From the NCBI GenBank assembly GCA_937135955.1, contig CAKZOB010000024.1, positions 16,626-80,625 of the forward strand: DNA of 64,000 nucleotides, written 5' to 3'. This document shows, piece after piece, positions 52,968 through 61,332 of the stretch. The notes under the pieces were generated by a model. That model did not search any database, had not been told where the DNA came from, and saw only the letters and a program-made list of their open reading frames with translations. This DNA comes from an uncultured Anaerolineales bacterium (GTDB lineage: Bacteria; Chloroflexota; Anaerolineae; Aggregatilineales; Aggregatilineaceae). Numbering within the stretch: position 1 is the first letter of the stretch; every line of letters starts with the position of its first letter. The position numbers and the translations under genes are program-made.

Positions 52968-52996
52968 AGTATACCGCGAAATTATCCCACGGCCAG
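52968..52996 (-). promoter_or_regulatory. Candidate promoter for ugd with GTGGGATAAT in the spacer
   Basis: TATACT (minus strand 52973-52968) has a weak -35-like CTGGCC (52996-52991) 17 bases upstream. The spacer contains GTGGGATAAT (52990-52981), like the phased repeats at 10867 and 19021. Confidence 0.35.
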
Positions 52997-53006
52997 ATAA
53001 GATTCC

Positions 53007-54362
53007 CTACGCTTTCCCCACGCTACCTCCTCTTGTTCCCTCGCCAGCAAGGTCCCGCAGCACCAGTGCGGCCACGTCTCGCCCCATCTCCACTGCGTAG
53101 TTGGTGCCACGATCCCAGGGATAGACCTGACTCATGCTGGCGAAGTACAGCCCTCGGATCGGCGTGCGCAGTTCCGGCAATTGCTGCGATTGATTGACAA
53201 AAGGAACGGGTTGCGCATATGGCGTGCGAAAGACCCACCATTTCCTGATCCACTGCGCCTCGAATGCTGGGTTGAAACGAGGCAGAACGCGCTGAAATCG
53301 CGCCACCAGTTCTGCTTCATCGAGATGCAGATATTCGTGGTCGGGCACTACATAATCGCCGCAGTACACCAGATGGTCGCCCCCGTAGTGCTGCGCGTCC
53401 ATGTAGTTGGTGTGCTCGACCAGCGCCAGAAACGGGAATTCCGAGTTGCGCTTGTCGGGCTGTGACGCGGGCAGGCTCAGCCAGTACGTGCCATCGCGCA
53501 GCAGTTGGTGCTTGAGCGCAAAAATGACCACCACGGCTCCCATGCTCTGCAGACCGCGCAGCTTTTCGGCATACGGCCCTTCCAGTTGAGGCGCAAGGTG
53601 CAGCATTGCCCGTGGTGACGATGTGCTGATCACCACGTCGAACTCCTCGACCTGCTCCTGCACCTGCACGCTCAGCTTTCCATCTGTTTTTCTCTCAATC
53701 TGCCGTACGGGTGAATTCAGGTGAACCCGCCCCCCGTGCTGCTGCACATGCTCCGAGAGCAACTCCAGGAACGCCTGAAATCCCCCGACAAATGTGCCGA
53801 GCCGCGGCGTGCGTTTGTAGATACGCGCCCACATCCAGGCCATGTTCACCTGATCATAATAAGTTCCGAACTTGCCGATCAACAGAGAGCGCCACAGAGT
53901 TTCATAGGCTTCGCGCCCCATAGCACGCCGCAGCCAGCGCTCAGCCGTCACCCGTTCCAGCGGACGCCAGTTCCTGGTCAGGCGCAGGTACAACCCTGTT
54001 ACCCCATAGCGTATCTTGGCGGGCCAAGAAAGCGGTAGGCGCAGGTTGGCTACAACGATGTTGGGGCGATCCATGGGATAGACCTTGCCGTTCAGCCACA
54101 GCGAAGTAGTCGGGCGGGGGAATAACACCCGATCCTGCGCTCCCAGTTCGGCGATCAGGCCCAGGATTGCATTGTCACTGGCAAACCAGTGATGATAGAA
54201 CTTCTCCAACGTCCATTCCCAACGCTCGTCCTTAAAGCCAGCCGCCAGACCGCCCACCTCTGCCCCGGCCTCATAGAGATCAACGCTGATACCCTGCCGT
54301 GCCAGATCGTAGGCGGCAGCCAGCCCAGTGGCCCCAGCCCCAATGATTGCCACCCGCTGCAT
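53007..54362 (-). CDS. FAD-dependent oxidoreductase (protoporphyrinogen-oxidase/amine-oxidase-like)
   Basis: The 451-residue flavoprotein starts with the dinucleotide fold RVAIIGAGATGLAAAYDLAR and DLYEAGAEVGGLA, followed by a central substrate region and a C-terminal FAD motif RGLYFASMSQVYPWDRGTNY. The family includes COG1232-type enzymes and UDP-galactopyranose-mutase-like proteins; its position after a flippase-like membrane protein suggests polyprenyl- or sugar-related redox chemistry. The true substrate is unknown. ATG 54362 overlaps the upstream stop (TGATG). Confidence 0.85.
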   Translation of the reverse strand: MQRVAIIGAGATGLAAAYDLARQGISVDLYEAGAEVGGLAAGFKDERWEWTLEKFYHHWFASDNAILGLIAELGAQDRVLFPRPTTSLWLNGKVYPMDRPNIVVANLRLPLSWPAKIRYGVTGLYLRLTRNWRPLERVTAERWLRRAMGREAYETLWRSLLIGKFGTYYDQVNMAWMWARIYKRTPRLGTFVGGFQAFLELLSEHVQQHGGRVHLNSPVRQIERKTDGKLSVQVQEQVEEFDVVISTSSPRAMLHLAPQLEGPYAEKLRGLQSMGAVVVIFALKHQLLRDGTYWLSLPASQPDKRNSEFPFLALVEHTNYMDAQHYGGDHLVYCGDYVVPDHEYLHLDEAELVARFQRVLPRFNPAFEAQWIRKWWVFRTPYAQPVPFVNQSQQLPELRTPIRGLYFASMSQVYPWDRGTNYAVEMGRDVAALVLRDLAGEGTRGGSVGKA

Positions 54363-55432
54363 CAGGCAACACCCTCTCGTTCCAACGCGACCGCCTGATC
54401 CGACGCCTCCCCCTCCCCCACTGCCTGTTGGGCGCGGGCAAAATCCTGCCAGCTCAGTCCCTTGCGATACAGATAATAGAAGCCCAGCATGGTGATCGGC
54501 AGCCACAAGGCGGCGTGAAGCACCAGTGTATAAGACGCCGCCGTCGTTTCTTTCACGCCGTAGGCAGTCAGCGTCTTGATCCCTGGCGTATCGAAGGTCC
54601 CCACGTAACCGGGTGACGAGGGCAGAGTCGTCGCCAGATTGACAACAGCGGTCATTACCATCAGTACAAAGAAGCTCACCTCGAAATCGAAAGCGTGCAT
54701 GACCAGCCAGTACTTTGTGGTCTCGGTGAGCCAGATGAACACCGAGGACACCAGCGTCATGAAGAGATCGCGCGGGTGACGCAGGTTGTCCAGGCCGAGC
54801 AGAAAATGGTCAGCCAGCCCCTTGAAGCGAACGCTCAGACCAGCGGGCAGCAGCCGGTCGAAGACTGCGCTATAGAGCCGGCGCATGGTCTGCGGGCGCA
54901 ACGCCACCCACAGGAAAGCCAGAAAGGCCCCCCAGAACAGGAGGGTCGAGAAGAAGACCACGTCACGCAGCCAGGACTCTTGAAAGTCAGCAAATGGCAG
55001 CGCCACGAATACAAAGATAAGCATCACCAGGCCGTCGAAGATGCGCTCCACCACGATTGTCGCCAGGCTGGATGACATACTCACCTGTTCGTCACGCTTG
55101 AGCACATAGGCGCGGATCACCTCACCAGCCCGAAAGGGGTAGACATTGTTGCCCATGTATCCGATGACGACGATAGGGAACAATCGGCGCAGCCTGATAC
55201 CTTTGATCGAGCGCAGCAAGTAGTGCCAGCGCCAAGTGCGACCCCACACCGCCAGAAAGTACACCGCGGCTCCTGCCCCCAGCCAGCCCAGGTGAATGCC
55301 GCGCATACCATCCCAGACTTCTGATAGTTTGAGTCCACTCAAACCGAAATACAGGAACACCAGGCTCACTACGAGTCCGACGACCAGTGTCGCTGAGCGG
55401 CGACCGGCGCGCAGCACATCGGACTTTGTCAC
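54362..55432 (-). CDS. Lysylphosphatidylglycerol synthase/flippase-like membrane protein (UPF0104)
   Basis: The 356-residue multi-pass protein belongs to the AglD/UPF0104 (LPG_synthase_TM) group. Motifs GNNVYPFRAGEVIRAYVLKR and VVERIFDGLVMLI are the hallmarks; about eight hydrophobic segments are seen. Members act with glycosyltransferases, for instance as AglD-type or flippase-like parts. The start is GTG 55432 with GGAAGGGAA upstream. The FAD enzyme gene overlaps its stop, so both are translated together. Confidence 0.88.
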   Translation of the reverse strand: MTKSDVLRAGRRSATLVVGLVVSLVFLYFGLSGLKLSEVWDGMRGIHLGWLGAGAAVYFLAVWGRTWRWHYLLRSIKGIRLRRLFPIVVIGYMGNNVYPFRAGEVIRAYVLKRDEQVSMSSSLATIVVERIFDGLVMLIFVFVALPFADFQESWLRDVVFFSTLLFWGAFLAFLWVALRPQTMRRLYSAVFDRLLPAGLSVRFKGLADHFLLGLDNLRHPRDLFMTLVSSVFIWLTETTKYWLVMHAFDFEVSFFVLMVMTAVVNLATTLPSSPGYVGTFDTPGIKTLTAYGVKETTAASYTLVLHAALWLPITMLGFYYLYRKGLSWQDFARAQQAVGEGEASDQAVALEREGVA

Positions 55433-55572
55433 GGCTTCTGTTCCCTTCCGCGTTACAGACGACTAGAGCGAGTATTTTACCCGAAGAACCCTTCCCGAAC
55501 AACCGGCAATCTGCGATATCGCCTACCGATCTTACACAGGAAGGTCACCCATTCCCCAATCCTGCAGGCCCC

Positions 55573-55605
55573 AAAAAGAAAGTGGCCCGCCTTGCGCCGA
55601 GCCAC
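55573..55605 (-). terminator. Intrinsic terminator after the SWIM gene
   Basis: On the minus strand GTGGC (from 55605) and GCCAC (to 55582), with a G/C-rich loop that may pair further, are followed by TTTCTTTTT. It lies 31 bases beyond the SWIM stop. Confidence 0.75.
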
Positions 55606-55636
55606 CTCGAGCAGAAAATCTCTCTTGAAGGTCGAG

Positions 55637-55885
55637 CTAAGAATCTACGTTCATGGACTCAGGGAGCATGCCCGCGAGAATTCGTTCCAGCGCCATGGTA
55701 TGGCTGCACACCCCGCGCGACTGGAAGAAACTGCAGTCGCATCCCCATTGCCCCTGCGAATAAGTCACTGTATGAGGGTTATTATCTCCATCAAACGTCA
55801 CATGAAACGATACAAAACGAATTCTGTCGCGTTGCTCGGCATATCGCTTCGCCTTTTCGATCTTGCTGATCATCCCGTAGTCCAT
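55637..55885 (-). CDS. Small SWIM zinc-finger protein
   Basis: The 82-residue protein is almost only a SWIM domain: WGCDCSFFQSRGVCSHTMAL gives the CxCx(n)CxH zinc ligands (about residues 48-62). An FVSFHVTFDGDN segment precedes it. SWIM fingers bind DNA or protein, usually within larger proteins such as SWI2/SNF2 helicases; a free-standing one suggests an adaptor role. AAGGAGC precedes the ATG. It has its own strong promoter (56071-56099), a roughly 180-base leader and a terminator. Confidence 0.85.
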   Translation of the reverse strand: MDYGMISKIEKAKRYAEQRDRIRFVSFHVTFDGDNNPHTVTYSQGQWGCDCSFFQSRGVCSHTMALERILAGMLPESMNVDS

Positions 55886-55931
55886 CTGTGTGCTCCTTCA
55901 TCGCTCAAGCGAACAAAGCCCTACAAAGCAC

Positions 55932-55960
55932 AAAGCACCCTGACACTGCCAGCGTGCTTT
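55932..55960 (-). promoter_or_regulatory. Inverted repeat in the leader of the SWIM gene
   Basis: AAAGCAC (55932-55938) pairs with GTGCTTT (55954-55960); a second AAAGCAC-like block adjoins it (CAAAGCACAAAGCAC). It lies 47-75 bases upstream of the SWIM ATG and after the promoter, so it is transcribed. It could be an attenuator or protein-binding site. Confidence 0.4.
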
Positions 55961-56070
55961 GCCTTCTACTTCTTGTGTGTATGTGTGTTGCCACAAAACG
56001 CATACTCGCTTGCAGGACACCGATCGAGTGATCAGCACCTGCCTCCTCGTGTTTGAGAACTGTTTAGGTC

Positions 56071-56099
56071 AGTATATGAGACTTCAGAATCAGAGTCAA
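56071..56099 (-). promoter_or_regulatory. Strong sigma-70 promoter for the SWIM gene
   Basis: On the minus strand TTGACT (56099-56094) and TATACT (56076-56071) are 17 bases apart. The predicted leader is about 180 bases. It is among the best promoter matches in the window. Confidence 0.7.
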
Positions 56100-56137
56100 C
56101 CCACTGTTGAGTTGCGATGGTATTAGAAAGCGGCACG

Positions 56138-57076
56138 CTACGGGCTGTCCGTGACCACCAGCTTTGCCCCACCACGCAACCATACGTCCAACACGTACTG
56201 GAATGCCTCTACGTTACGGCGCTTCAATTCTCCGTCGCGGAGCAAGTCATAGCGGAAGCTGTCATAGACGTACTCCGGCTCACCGCTGCCCGGCTCCAGT
56301 TTGACGTCCAGGGCCATCCCTTCTGGCACAAACAGTTCCAGGTCGCCTCCGCGCACTGTCAGGCGGCCTTGCAGCACATCGCGCGTGGGCAACCGCACCA
56401 CAGCGTCGCCGCTATCGGTCGCCAGTTCCAGGCGTTCGACTCGCAAGGCGCTCAGGTCAGCGCTGACATCACCGCTATCTCCGCGCACGCGCAGGCTGTT
56501 AATCGGCACGGAGGTCGGCAGCAGAATCTCGACGGATCCTCGCCCGTAGTCACTCAGTCTGGGAATTGAACTGCGCGCTTCTTCAGCCAGTGTCAGGACA
56601 CCTGTGTCACCTTCGACAGTCCATTGCAGAGTCACACGGCTTTCGCGACTGCCAGTATACCGGGCGCTGACCGCATCGGTTGCCTCCGCCGCGGCAATCG
56701 TCACTGAGGTACGCAGCACCTGCGCCTCTACCCGCACTTGTGCCACTTCTGCGCCCAAGGTCTGATCGAGCGCCTGCACGTTCTCTGTGCGCTGCACATC
56801 CGCCCGTTGCTGATAGGCAAACCAGATCGTCCCAGTCACCAGGGCCACGGTCAGGAGCAGGCCGAGCCAGTTTGCTTCCAGGCTGACACGCCCTACCCGG
56901 AGGCGCTTTCTTCCCACCAGAGCATCGAACGCAAACAGGAACAGCAGCGCTGGCCAGGCTCGCCGCAACAGATCGCGGACGGCGTCGGGAATGATCCCCG
57001 CCACCGCCAACAACCAGACCGTGCCGATGGCCATGATCAGCAGAGGCCACATGATCTGTCGGCGAGCAACGGTCAT
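56138..57076 (-). CDS. LiaI/LiaF-like membrane protein with toastrack-type C-terminal domain
   Basis: The 312-residue protein has two to three N-terminal transmembrane segments (about 10-55 and 68-88, LiaI-like) and an extracytoplasmic C-terminal beta-helix-like domain with SLRVRGDSGDVSADLSAL, VERLELATDSGDAVVRLP and GRLTVRGGDLELFVP, as in DUF4097/LiaF 'toastrack' proteins. Such proteins sit with PspC in membrane-stress systems. Its start overlaps the pspC stop (ATGA), so the two are coupled. Confidence 0.82.
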   Translation of the reverse strand: MTVARRQIMWPLLIMAIGTVWLLAVAGIIPDAVRDLLRRAWPALLFLFAFDALVGRKRLRVGRVSLEANWLGLLLTVALVTGTIWFAYQQRADVQRTENVQALDQTLGAEVAQVRVEAQVLRTSVTIAAAEATDAVSARYTGSRESRVTLQWTVEGDTGVLTLAEEARSSIPRLSDYGRGSVEILLPTSVPINSLRVRGDSGDVSADLSALRVERLELATDSGDAVVRLPTRDVLQGRLTVRGGDLELFVPEGMALDVKLEPGSGEPEYVYDSFRYDLLRDGELKRRNVEAFQYVLDVWLRGGAKLVVTDSP

Positions 57077-57477
57077 GCTGCCCTCCAGAGCTGTTTGATC
57101 AGCAAGACAAAGCCAAACCCGATCACCACCAGCGGCAGGAATGCGTCACCGCCGGTGCTGGAGAGGATGCCCAGATTCCGCGCCAGGATGATCAGGCCCA
57201 TGATGATTACCGCTATGCCCACCAGGACTACAGTCTCCGGCAGGCTGACGCGCTCGTCTTTTTCCGCGTCAGCAGGGATGTCCGCCAGAGTCTGCGCGGG
57301 CAAAATGAACCACAGCGCCAGGTAGATCAGGGCACCGGTGCCTGCCGTGAACAGCCCCAGGACCACGAACAGGGCACGTACCCACCAGGGGCTGACGCCT
57401 ACATAGGCCCCTAATCCCCCACACACACCGCCCAGGACTCGATCGGTGAGATTGCGCGTCAATCGTTGCCCCCACAT
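57073..57477 (-). CDS. PspC-domain membrane protein
   Basis: The 134-residue protein begins with a PspC domain (LTRNLTDRVLGGVCGGLGAY, about 6-60) that has a hydrophobic helix (ALFVVLGLFTAGTGALIYLALW) and continues into two more transmembrane helices near 80-105 and 112-130. PspC links the phage-shock/envelope stress response to the membrane. The toastrack partner follows in overlap. A candidate promoter lies at 57515-57542. Confidence 0.92.
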   Translation of the reverse strand: MWGQRLTRNLTDRVLGGVCGGLGAYVGVSPWWVRALFVVLGLFTAGTGALIYLALWFILPAQTLADIPADAEKDERVSLPETVVLVGIAVIIMGLIILARNLGILSSTGGDAFLPLVVIGFGFVLLIKQLWRAA

Positions 57478-57514
57478 GGGCGCTCATCCTCACATCCACT
57501 GTGCACTGTATGCC

Positions 57515-57542
57515 ACTATACCCTTTCTGTTACATTGCGCAA
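57515..57542 (-). promoter_or_regulatory. Candidate promoter for pspC
   Basis: On the minus strand TTGCGC (57542-57537) and TATAGT (57520-57515) are 16 bases apart, about 40 bases before the ATG at 57477. Confidence 0.45.
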
Positions 57543-57595
57543 GTAGAAACCCCGGCTTTCTGGCCTCCCACTCTCCCAGCCCCTTCGTCCCCTGG

Positions 57596-57608
57596 TTTGC
57601 GCTAGAAT
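57596..57608 (+). promoter_or_regulatory. -10-like TTTGCGCTAGAAT upstream of the GNAT gene
   Basis: TAGAAT (57603-57608) lies 70 bases before the GNAT ATG. The same TTTGCGCTAnAAT block occurs at 58599-58611. No clear -35. Confidence 0.3.
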
Positions 57609-57678
57609 AGGTCGGCCAACATCTCCATTGCAGGGGAGCGCTTGCCTGCATTGGACCACCCGAAAAGGAACTCGCTTC

Positions 57679-58527
57679 ATGCCCTCGATTGAATTCTACC
57701 CCGTGTCGCAGGTGGACTTTGAGGCCTTCACCGCCGCCTTCAACCGCGCCTATGCGGACTACTACTCGCCCATCGTGATGACTGCAGGCTCGTTCCGCAC
57801 CCTCATTCGCTACGATGATGTAGACCTGGATGCCTCCGTCGCCGCGGTCGAAGGAGAACAAATAGTGGGGACAGGGTTGTTGGGGCTGCGCAGCCGCACC
57901 GCCTGGATCGGCGGTATGGGTGTCATTCCCGAACGGCGGCGACAGGGGATCGGTCGTCGTATGATGCACTATTTGCTGAACCAGGCCCAGCACCGCGAAG
58001 TCGCCGAAGTACGGCTCGAAGTCATCGAACAGAACCAGGGGGCCTTTCACCTATATCACCAGCTAGGATTCGCGACCGTCAGGCGGTTGTTGGTGCTGCA
58101 GCGCCAACCTCAATCACTGACACAGCCCGACTCTCGCTACACAATACGCACCTGGCCCGCCGCCGAGTTGTTGCGCTATTTCGCCCCCTTTCACGACCAT
58201 CCCAATTGCTGGCAGCGCGATTTGCGCTCCCTGCAACATCGCGCCAGCCTCTTGCGTGGCTGGGCCGCCCTCTATGGCGAAGACCTAGTAGGCTACGCTC
58301 TCGGCTGGAGCCATCATACGGAAATCAGGCTGGCCGACCTGGCCACTCATCCAGCATACGACCGCGCTGCCATCACCCAGGCCATTCTCGCCCATCTGCA
58401 CCGCTTGCAGCCCGAAGCGCTCGGCCTCAGCTACAACGTGGCCGAAGACGACCCAGGATTGCCCGCTTATTTGGCAACAGGCTATGAAGTGATCCAGGTC
58501 CAACTGGAAATGCGGCTCGTGTTGTAA
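57679..58527 (+). CDS. Double-domain GNAT N-acetyltransferase
   Basis: The 282-residue protein has a full N-terminal GNAT domain (about 1-150), with the acetyl-CoA loop GMGVIPERRRQGIGRRMM at about 93-110 and EVIEQNQGAFHLYHQLGF; the C-terminal half (about 155-282) has the GNAT layout (GEDLVGYALGWSHHTE, YNVAEDDPGLPAYLATGY) but lacks a good QxxGxG/A loop. It may be a degenerate second domain that helps bind the substrate. Substrate unknown. ATG 57679 with AAAAGGAA upstream is preferred over 57628. Confidence 0.88.
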   Translation: MPSIEFYPVSQVDFEAFTAAFNRAYADYYSPIVMTAGSFRTLIRYDDVDLDASVAAVEGEQIVGTGLLGLRSRTAWIGGMGVIPERRRQGIGRRMMHYLLNQAQHREVAEVRLEVIEQNQGAFHLYHQLGFATVRRLLVLQRQPQSLTQPDSRYTIRTWPAAELLRYFAPFHDHPNCWQRDLRSLQHRASLLRGWAALYGEDLVGYALGWSHHTEIRLADLATHPAYDRAAITQAILAHLHRLQPEALGLSYNVAEDDPGLPAYLATGYEVIQVQLEMRLVL

Positions 58528-58598
58528 GGGCTGACGAAGCCCCAGAGTCGCGAGCCTGCCAGGAAGCCATAGTGTAACCGTTGGGTTTACGGAATGCC

Positions 58599-58611
58599 TT
58601 TGCGCTACAAT
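58599..58611 (+). promoter_or_regulatory. -10-like TTTGCGCTACAAT upstream of the binding-protein gene
   Basis: TACAAT (58606-58611) lies 38 bases before the ATG at 58649. A TTGGGT at 58581-58586 is 19 bases upstream, a poor -35. Shares TTTGCGCTAnAAT with 57596-57608. Confidence 0.35.
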
Positions 58612-58648
58612 CGCAGCGTTTGTCCGTATCCATCTTCGATAACGAGCT

Positions 58649-60364
58649 ATGGCAATGACCCGATCACATCATTTCCGCTTACCCACTTTGATGCTACTGG
58701 GCATCACGATCCTGACATTCACCGGCCAGGCGCTGCTAGCCCCCGCTGCATTGGCCCAGGGCACCGCGTCTGAGCTGCGCGTGGCCATGCCCGCGCCCCT
58801 TTCACTCGATCCAACAACTCTGTCCCGTTTCGATCTCTCCACACGCGACGTAGTCGAAAACCTCTTCGTCGGATTGACGCGCTTCAATCCGGCCACGGCG
58901 CGGATAGAGCCTATGCTCGCCAGGAGTTGGTCGGTGAGCGAAGATGGCCTGACATGGACGTTCGAGCTGCGCGAGGATATCAATTGGGTGCGTTACAATC
59001 CCCAGACTCAGGCGGTCGAGGTAGTACGCCCTGTTGCTGCCGGGGATGTCGTCTATGCCATTCAACGCGCCTGCGATCCTACCCGTCCCTCGCCTGTTAC
59101 AGCCAATCTGATGGTCATCCGCGGTTGTCTGACCGTCGCGAATGCGTTTCCGCAGGTCATCAACGATCTGTTCATCGCGCGCGAGATCGGTGTACGCGCT
59201 ATCAGCCCGCACACCTTGCAGATCGAACTGCTATTCCCCACCGGCTATCTGCCGAGCCTCCTCAGTACGCCGGAATTCCGCCCCCTGCCCCGCGAAGCGG
59301 TGACCGCTGCCCAGGACTGGACGCGCCCATCTACCATTCTGACCAGCGGTCCCTATGTGCTGCAAAGCTGGACGAGCGAAGAGATGGTATTGGTCAGGAA
59401 TCCCTTCTGGCCAGACCCCTTCGCGGGCGGTATTGAGCGCGTCTCTCTGTCGTTCACCGATGACGCGAACAGCGTCGCGTCCTTGGCCGCGGCGGGCCGC
59501 ATTGATTTCGCGCGACTCTCAGACGCGGAGATCGGGCAGGCACAGGTGATCGCACCAGATCGTCTGCATATCGAACAGGGTGCCACACTGACAATGCTGG
59601 GCTTCTCGTTTGAGCGCAGTATGGTCGGCCAACCAGAAGTACGCCGGGCGCTCGCCGCTGCGCTGAACAAGAGCATCCTGGCCGCAGAAGTCTTCGGCGC
59701 GGAGATGCTGCCGGCGACTGCCTTCACTCCCACCGGCATAGTCGGCTCACCTGCCGGGTCTGGTCAGGATTCCACGGGAGACGCCGCACTGGCCCGGAGT
59801 CACTATGAGGCAGCCGGGTATTCGAATTGTGCCGGGATGCCCGAACCGCTTACGCTCTGGGTTGCCGACGACGATCCGCGGTGGCTCTCGCTGGGACAGG
59901 CGATCGCCGGCCAGTGGGCCGCAGCGCTGGGGTGCAACCCCAATCTCTTCAAGGTTGAGACGGTGTCGCGCACCCTGTTGATCGAGCTGGCGCACTCGAA
60001 CTACGACGCAGAGAAACTCACGCGCCCGCACGCCTGGCTGGGTACCTGGAGCGCCGACTATCCCGACGCCAACGCCTGGCTTAACGACGCCCTGCACTGC
60101 CGCTACGGTTACTTCCGTGTGGGGCGGGTTTGTGATTCCGCTGATGACTTGCTCGACCGCGCCGGTAGCGAGGCCAATATTGCCCAACGCGCTCAGCTTT
60201 ACGCGCAGGTAGAGCAACTCTTCTTCGCGCCGGAAAGAGGCAGCTTTCCAGCGATTGCGCTGCTGTTCTCCGTCAATGCCTGGCTCCAGGCCCCCACGCT
60301 GGACAACGTCAACGCGACTACCGCGGCTCGCTTCGACACCTGGACTCTGTCTGGCGCAGAATGA
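58649..60364 (+). CDS. ABC-transporter substrate-binding protein, family 5 (oligopeptide type)
   Basis: The 571-residue protein has a signal peptide cleaved near ALAQG, then the SBP_bac_5 fold: SLDPTTLSRFDLSTRDVVENL, LARSWSVSEDGLTWTFELRE, TSGPYVLQSWTSEEMVLVRN and VRRALAAALNKSILAAEVFG. It is typical of peptide/nickel-type binding proteins. No lipobox is present, so it is either soluble in the outer space or kept by other means. No permease genes adjoin. Six cysteines in the C-terminal half may form disulfides. Confidence 0.92.
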   Translation: MAMTRSHHFRLPTLMLLGITILTFTGQALLAPAALAQGTASELRVAMPAPLSLDPTTLSRFDLSTRDVVENLFVGLTRFNPATARIEPMLARSWSVSEDGLTWTFELREDINWVRYNPQTQAVEVVRPVAAGDVVYAIQRACDPTRPSPVTANLMVIRGCLTVANAFPQVINDLFIAREIGVRAISPHTLQIELLFPTGYLPSLLSTPEFRPLPREAVTAAQDWTRPSTILTSGPYVLQSWTSEEMVLVRNPFWPDPFAGGIERVSLSFTDDANSVASLAAAGRIDFARLSDAEIGQAQVIAPDRLHIEQGATLTMLGFSFERSMVGQPEVRRALAAALNKSILAAEVFGAEMLPATAFTPTGIVGSPAGSGQDSTGDAALARSHYEAAGYSNCAGMPEPLTLWVADDDPRWLSLGQAIAGQWAAALGCNPNLFKVETVSRTLLIELAHSNYDAEKLTRPHAWLGTWSADYPDANAWLNDALHCRYGYFRVGRVCDSADDLLDRAGSEANIAQRAQLYAQVEQLFFAPERGSFPAIALLFSVNAWLQAPTLDNVNATTAARFDTWTLSGAE

Positions 60365-60378
60365 CGGTGGCATGATAC

Positions 60379-60420
60379 CAGAGGAAAAGGGCGAGCCGTG
60401 TCTACCCGCTGGCTCGCCCT
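60379..60420 (-). terminator. Intrinsic terminator in the convergent gap
   Basis: A perfect 10-bp stem, AGGGCGAGCC (60388-60397) with GGCTCGCCCT (60411-60420), is followed on the minus strand by TTTCCTC. It should end the minus-strand pair 60431-61731 and may also serve the binding-protein gene. Confidence 0.75.
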
Positions 60421-60430
60421 GCACCATATC

Positions 60431-61327
60431 TCAATTGGACCGCGCCTGGAAATTCACATAATACGAGGTAACTGTGGTGACCACCCCATCATCAACAGAC
60501 GCCTGGCACGAATCTGCCTCCACCGTCGGCGCGTTGGACACCAGGCCGGGGATAGTCACCGTGTAGCTGCGCCCGGCCTCCATACTGAAATCGGCATAGC
60601 CCGCTTCGCGCTCCGGTTTCAGACCAGTGAAGAAAGTGTCCGCTTCGTTGCCGCTCCACGTCACTGTGACTGGAATGCCCGGCACCCCGTTGCCCCGCAC
60701 ATCATAGACGCGCACCTCGATGATGCCAGGCCGTTCAGGGTCACAGAACGACTGCAAGCGGGCCAGTGCGAATGTTCCAGAAGCGGGTGTGCTGGTAGGT
60801 ACTACAACCACTGCGCCTGCCGGAGTAGGACCGGGTACAGTAGGTGTCTTGGAGGGAGGCGGCGTCAGTGTAGGCGTCGGGGGAAAGGTTGGCGTGGGAG
60901 GCACAATAGTGATCGGTTCGGGCGTCGGATACAGCCCATCCGCACAACCGCTCCCACCCTGAGGACGATACAGTTGCTCCAGAGCGCGGATCACGCGAAT
61001 GTCGCTGTTGGTCACTGTCTTGCCCTGCTTCACCCGGTTACAGGCAACTTCTGCCACCACTTCCCAGATGTTGCGGTTGGGGCTGACAGCGCGCAGGCGA
61101 TCAGCAGCCAACAAGATATCCTGATTCTGCGCATAGCTGAGCGCCACCGCCACCACATAATCCTCGCGGGCAGCCGCGCTCAACTGCCAGGGAGCTGTAT
61201 TGCGCTCGATGACTGGGTCAATCTCCCAGGTGTACACCAGGCCAGCGGCCAATCCCAGGGCCAGACCAAGCGCCAGCGCCCACCACGAAATCCCTCTGCT
61301 GGTGCGAACGTGTTTGCTGCTGGTCAT
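60431..61327 (-). CDS. Membrane-anchored protein with helical module, PT-linker and Ig-like domain
   Basis: The 298-residue protein has one N-terminal transmembrane helix (about 14-33), an extracytoplasmic helical module (about 35-125) ending in ALEQLYRP, a Pro/Thr linker (about 138-180) and a C-terminal beta-sandwich with IIEVRVYDVRGNGVPGIPVT and EAGYADFSMEAGRSYTVTI, as in CarboxypepD_reg/Big-like domains. The N-terminal half is clearly related to the upstream neighbour (61333-61731). ATG 61327 with CAGGGATAG upstream is preferred over GTG 61333. Function unknown. Confidence 0.75.
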   Translation of the reverse strand: MTSSKHVRTSRGISWWALALGLALGLAAGLVYTWEIDPVIERNTAPWQLSAAAREDYVVAVALSYAQNQDILLAADRLRAVSPNRNIWEVVAEVACNRVKQGKTVTNSDIRVIRALEQLYRPQGGSGCADGLYPTPEPITIVPPTPTFPPTPTLTPPPSKTPTVPGPTPAGAVVVVPTSTPASGTFALARLQSFCDPERPGIIEVRVYDVRGNGVPGIPVTVTWSGNEADTFFTGLKPEREAGYADFSMEAGRSYTVTIPGLVSNAPTVEADSCQASVDDGVVTTVTSYYVNFQARSN

Positions 61328-61332
61328 GGCCA

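Noticed and set aside
57490..58050. 186-codon minus-strand frame opposite the GNAT gene
   Set aside because: It is antisense to a well-supported acetyltransferase and has no domain signal.
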